Source of the DNA: Nocardioides sp. R-C-SC26 | Lineage (GTDB): Bacteria > Actinomycetota > Actinomycetes > Propionibacteriales > Nocardioidaceae | Assembly: GCF_021246465.1 (NCBI RefSeq) | Contig: NZ_JAHRHK010000002.1 | Location: 247,234 to 311,233, forward strand | Direction: 5' to 3' | DNA: 64,000 nt | Shown here: positions 60,886 through 64,000 of the stretch, piece by piece | How positions within the stretch are numbered: position 1 is the stretch's first letter | Layout: each line of letters starts with the position of its first letter | The notes under the pieces: generated by a model | The model's database searches: none | The model's input: the letters and a program-made list of their open reading frames with translations, nothing else | What the model was told of the DNA's origin: nothing | Position numbers and translations under genes: made by a program

Positions 60886-61917
60886 ATGGCGAACAGCATC
60901 ATCGGCCGTGACATGGCGGTCGATCTCGGCACCGCCAACACCCTGGTCTACGTCCGCGGACGCGGCGTCGTGCTCGACGAGCCGAGCGTCGTCGCGCGCA
61001 ACGAACGCACGGGCGAGGTGCTCGCCGTGGGGCACGAGGCCAAGAGCATGGTCGGCCGGACGCCGGACAACATCACCGCACTCCGGCCGCTCAAGGACGG
61101 CGTCATCGCCGACTTCGAGGCGACCGAACAGATGCTGCGCCGCTTCATCCAGCAGGTCCACCGTCGGCGCTACATGGCCAAGCCCCGGATGGTGATCTGC
61201 GTGCCCAGCGGCATCACCGCCGTCGAACAGCGCGCGGTCAAGGAGGCCGGATACCAGGCCGGCGCCCGCCGCGTCTACATCATCGAGGAGCCGATGGCCG
61301 CCGCGATCGGCGCGGGCCTGCCCGTGCACCAGCCGACCGGCAACATGGTCGTCGACATCGGAGGCGGCACCACTGAGGTCGCGGTGATCTCCCTCGGCGG
61401 TGTCGTCACCTCCCTGAGCATCCGCACCGCTGGCGACGACCTCGACCAGGCGATCGTCGCCTGGATGAAGAAGACCTACTCGCTGCTGCTGGGCGACCGC
61501 ACGGCGGAGGAGCTGAAGACGTCGATCGGCTCGGCCTTCCCCTACCGCGAGGAGCCCGTCGCCGACGTGCGTGGGCGAGACCTCGTGAGCGGGTTGCCGC
61601 GTACCGTCTCGATCTCCGCCTCCGAGATCCGTCAGGCACTGGACGAACCGATCCAGGCGATCGTCGACGCGGTGCGCGTCACCCTCGACCAGACGCCGCC
61701 CGAGCTCGCCGGAGACCTGATGGACCGGGGCATCGTGCTGACCGGCGGCGGCGCCTTGCTGCGGGGGCTCGACGACCGCATCCGTCACGAGACGGGGATG
61801 CCCGTACACATCGCGACCGACCCGTTGCAGTCGGTGGCGATGGGTGCCGGGAAGTGCGTGGAGGAGTTCGAGGCGCTGCAGGCCGTCCTCGTCGGCGACA
61901 CCCGGCGGGCGAGCTGA
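60886..61917 (+). CDS. mreB: Rod-shape actin-like protein MreB
   Basis: 343 residues. The actin-fold nucleotide motifs are [32 protein letters not shown] and [15 protein letters not shown]. It forms membrane-associated filaments that guide elongation-phase peptidoglycan synthesis. GAGG lies six bases before the ATG. It heads the mreBCD-mrdA operon. The 222-base leader before it has no confident promoter. Confidence 0.96.
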   Translation: MANSIIGRDMAVDLGTANTLVYVRGRGVVLDEPSVVARNERTGEVLAVGHEAKSMVGRTPDNITALRPLKDGVIADFEATEQMLRRFIQQVHRRRYMAKPRMVICVPSGITAVEQRAVKEAGYQAGARRVYIIEEPMAAAIGAGLPVHQPTGNMVVDIGGGTTEVAVISLGGVVTSLSIRTAGDDLDQAIVAWMKKTYSLLLGDRTAEELKTSIGSAFPYREEPVADVRGRDLVSGLPRTVSISASEIRQALDEPIQAIVDAVRVTLDQTPPELAGDLMDRGIVLTGGGALLRGLDDRIRHETGMPVHIATDPLQSVAMGAGKCVEEFEALQAVLVGDTRRAS

Positions 61918-61923
61918 GCGGTG

Positions 61924-62844
61924 ATGTTCGAACGGCGCGCGTGGGGACGATCCCCGGGGGAGACGCAGCTACCCGGTACACCGTCGCGATCGCTCGTGGC
62001 TGCCCTGGTGCTGGCGTCGGTCTCGCTGATGCTGCTCGATCGCGGCGCGTCCGGGCTCGTGGATCCTGCTCGTGACGCGGTCGCGGAGGTCGTCGGTCCG
62101 GCCCAGTCGAGTGTCTCGGCCGCGGTGCGACCGGTGGTCGAGCTGCCCGAGTCGTTCCGCACCCGCGGCGACCTGCGCGCGGAACTGAGTGCCCTGCAGG
62201 AGGAGAACGCAGATCTGCGCACCCGGGTACGCACCGACGACGCCGACCGGCACCGCCTCGCCGAGTACGACCGGCTCACCACCGCGGCGGCAGACCTCGG
62301 GCGCGCCATGGTGCCGGCCCGCGTGATCGGTGTCGGACCGTCGCAGTCCTTCTCCGGCACCGTCACCATCGACGCCGGCACCGAGTCGGGGATCCGGCCC
62401 GACCTGACGGTCGTGAACGCCGACGGCCTGGTCGGACGCGTCATCCGAGCCGGTGCCACGACCGCGACCGTGCTCCTGGTCGTCGATCCCGACTCGACCG
62501 TCGGCGGCAGGATCGGTCAGTCGATGGATCTCGGCTTCCTGCGCGGCCGCGGCAGTCTCGGCTCGGACGCCCGACTGGACCTGGAACTGGTCGACCAGAC
62601 GGTCGTGCCGCATCGCGAGGACACCGTGGTGACGTGGGGTAGCCGAGGCGGCAACGGCCCCTACGTCTCCGGCGTGCCCATCGGGCGCGTGATCGAGGTC
62701 TATGCCAGCCCGCGCGAGACCACGCAGCGTGCCGTGATCGAGCCGTTCGTCGACTTCGCACGGCTGGACGTCGTCGGCGTCGTGGTGCCCTCGGGCACCG
62801 CCAGCGACCGCTCCATCGTCGAGGCCGACGGGAGCCTGCGATGA
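61924..62844 (+). CDS. mreC: Rod-shape-determining protein MreC
   Basis: 306 residues: one transmembrane helix (about 20-42, SLVAALVLASVSLMLLDRGA), a coiled coil (about 80-120, LSALQEENADLRTRVRTDDA), and the beta-barrel MreC domain with VIGVGPSQSFSGTVTIDAGT and DLTVVNADGLVGRVIRAGAT. A GTG directly before the ATG (61921) is an alternative start. It bridges MreB and PBP2. mreD overlaps it by four bases. Confidence 0.93.
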   Translation: MFERRAWGRSPGETQLPGTPSRSLVAALVLASVSLMLLDRGASGLVDPARDAVAEVVGPAQSSVSAAVRPVVELPESFRTRGDLRAELSALQEENADLRTRVRTDDADRHRLAEYDRLTTAAADLGRAMVPARVIGVGPSQSFSGTVTIDAGTESGIRPDLTVVNADGLVGRVIRAGATTATVLLVVDPDSTVGGRIGQSMDLGFLRGRGSLGSDARLDLELVDQTVVPHREDTVVTWGSRGGNGPYVSGVPIGRVIEVYASPRETTQRAVIEPFVDFARLDVVGVVVPSGTASDRSIVEADGSLR

Positions 62845-63386
62845 CGCGCGCTGCCGGGATGCGGCCGCTGGTCCTGGGGTTGCTCGTCGTCGCGGCCCTC
62901 GTGCTGCAGACCTCGCTCGTTCCCCACCTGACCTGGCGCGGCGTCGGCCCCGACCTCGTGCTGCTCGTGGTCGTCGCGTGCGGCCTGGCCTACGGCTCAC
63001 GCGAGGGCATGCTCATCGGTTTCGCAGCCGGGCTCCTCGTCGATCTCGCCCCGCCCTCCGATCACGTCGCCGGGCGCTGGGCACTGGCCCTGCTCGCGGT
63101 GGGCTACGTCGCCGGGCGTGTGCGGCCCGATGGCTCGCCGAGCTGGGGCACCACGGTGGTCGCCGCAGCCGCCTGCTCCTTCTTCGGGGCATCGCTCTTC
63201 GCGCTGTCCGGCCTCATCCTTGCCGACCACGTGGGTGCTGTGCCGGCCCTCCTCGACGTCGTCCTGGCGGGGGTCGTCGCCGACGTCGTCCTGGCGGCGC
63301 TGCTCCTCGGGCGCATCACGCGCGGTCTGCGGCGGATCTCCCATCGTGATCGTCTCGAGGCGGTCCGGGTCCATGGGTACGCGTAG
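62841..63386 (+). CDS. mreD: Rod-shape-determining protein MreD
   Basis: 181 residues with five or six transmembrane helices. GLAYGSREGMLIGFAAGLLVDLAPPSDH is the family signature, with the conserved D. It is an integral membrane partner of MreC. It overlaps mreC by four bases and mrdA by 14. Confidence 0.92.
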   Translation: MTRAAGMRPLVLGLLVVAALVLQTSLVPHLTWRGVGPDLVLLVVVACGLAYGSREGMLIGFAAGLLVDLAPPSDHVAGRWALALLAVGYVAGRVRPDGSPSWGTTVVAAAACSFFGASLFALSGLILADHVGAVPALLDVVLAGVVADVVLAALLLGRITRGLRRISHRDRLEAVRVHGYA

Positions 63387-64000
63387 CCGCCTGCGCCTGG
63401 TCGTCATCCAGGTGCTGGTCTTCTCCTTGTTCGCCACGCTCGTCGCGCGGCTGTACTACCTCCAGGTCGTCAGCGGGGAGGAGTACCAGGGTCGTGCGAC
63501 CTCGCAGTCGATCCGCGAGGTCGTCGTGCAGCCGACGCGCGGCCTGATCGTCGACGACCAGGGTCGACCGCTGGTCACCAACCGACTGACCTGGGTGGTC
63601 TCGGTCGACCGCACGGTGCTCGGCAAGCTGCCCGAGGCTCATCAGCGCAAGCTGCTCAAGCGTGTCGCGCGGGTCGTGGGACAGCGGCCGAACCGGCTGG
63701 CCCGCAAGCTGGTCAGCTGCGGGCAGGACGACTCGATGCCCGGCGTCTGCTGGAACGGTTCGCCCTACCAGCCCGTGCCGGTGGCGCTCGACGTCAGCCA
63801 GCCGCAGGCCCAGCGCATCCTGGAGCAGCCGGAGGACTTCCCCGGCGTCGTCGTCCGCCAACAGTCCGTTCGGGCCTACCCCCAGCCCTTCGGCATCAAC
63901 GCCGCGCATCTGCTCGGCTATCTGAGCCCGATCACCGAGGACGAGCTCGACAACGCCGAGAACAGCGGTGATCGCTCGGTCAACGGCGCGTCGGTGGTGG
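63373..64000 (+). CDS. mrdA: Penicillin-binding protein 2, 3' end cut by window
   Basis: The first 209 codons are present. A short cytoplasmic N-terminus and a transmembrane segment (RLVVIQVLVFSLFATLVARL) are followed by the class B PBP pedestal domain: YYLQVVSGEEYQGRAT, QPTRGLIVDDQGRPLVTNR and AAHLLGYLSPITEDEL. PBP2 is the elongasome transpeptidase. The ATG at 63373 lies inside the end of mreD, so translation is coupled. The catalytic transpeptidase domain lies beyond the window. Confidence 0.92.
   Translation, partial: MGTRSRLRLVVIQVLVFSLFATLVARLYYLQVVSGEEYQGRATSQSIREVVVQPTRGLIVDDQGRPLVTNRLTWVVSVDRTVLGKLPEAHQRKLLKRVARVVGQRPNRLARKLVSCGQDDSMPGVCWNGSPYQPVPVALDVSQPQAQRILEQPEDFPGVVVRQQSVRAYPQPFGINAAHLLGYLSPITEDELDNAENSGDRSVNGASVV

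Overview
The window is about 70% G+C DNA from an actinobacterium. The gene order tig-clpP1-clpP2-clpX-valS, folC-DUF4233-ndk and mreB-mreC-mreD-mrdA, the many GTG starts, and genes typical of the order Propionibacteriales point to a Nocardioides-like member of the Nocardioidaceae. This placement is inferred from gene content and order, not from a search. There is no rRNA operon, CRISPR array, insertion sequence or prophage.

Layout. 1-5.5 kb: a cut-off YbdK-type carboxylate-amine ligase and a divergent ThrE-type exporter, then a short-chain dehydrogenase plus Baeyer-Villiger monooxygenase operon facing its TetR regulator across a shared operator. 5.5-12 kb: ornithine aminotransferase, a two-component system, an AraC regulator with a divergent VOC protein, and two envelope or secreted proteins. 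12-20 kb: a ketosteroid-dehydrogenase-like flavoprotein with a KstR-like box, the RNA helicase hrpA (which carries an odd 13-residue tandem insertion), and an orphan solute-binding lipoprotein. 20-24 kb: RNase D, DUF3000, hemE and threonine aldolase. 24-34 kb: an organosulfur region, made of a LysR regulator and two transcription units with three DszC/SfnC-like flavoprotein monooxygenases, SfnG, SsuD and two unrelated flavin reductases. 34-38.5 kb: hemY, rpiB, a Nei-type glycosylase, a PP2C phosphatase, tRNA-Gly and tRNA-Pro.

38.6-50 kb holds the protein quality-control block: trigger factor, a DUF1501/DUF1800 pair, an alpha/beta hydrolase, clpP1P2, clpX and valS. 50-54 kb has an acetyltransferase, a SigE-family sigma factor with a membrane partner, and a zinc alcohol dehydrogenase with a GXWXG/DUF4334 protein. 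54-57 kb is the folC-to-ndk operon. 57-60.7 kb is a four-gene module with a DUF1023 hydrolase, and 60.9-64 kb is the rod-shape operon, cut off inside mrdA (PBP2).

The non-coding sequence is informative. A near-identical hairpin, with TTGACCCGTCTT in its left arm, recurs four times, always between convergent genes. At least nine start codons lie 6-7 bases after a TANNNT hexamer, which suggests leaderless transcripts. Clustered REP-like repeats occur near 47.1 kb and 52.6 kb, and one related element appears to sit in frame inside hrpA. The two sulfur transcription units share a promoter block at exactly the same distance from their start codons.
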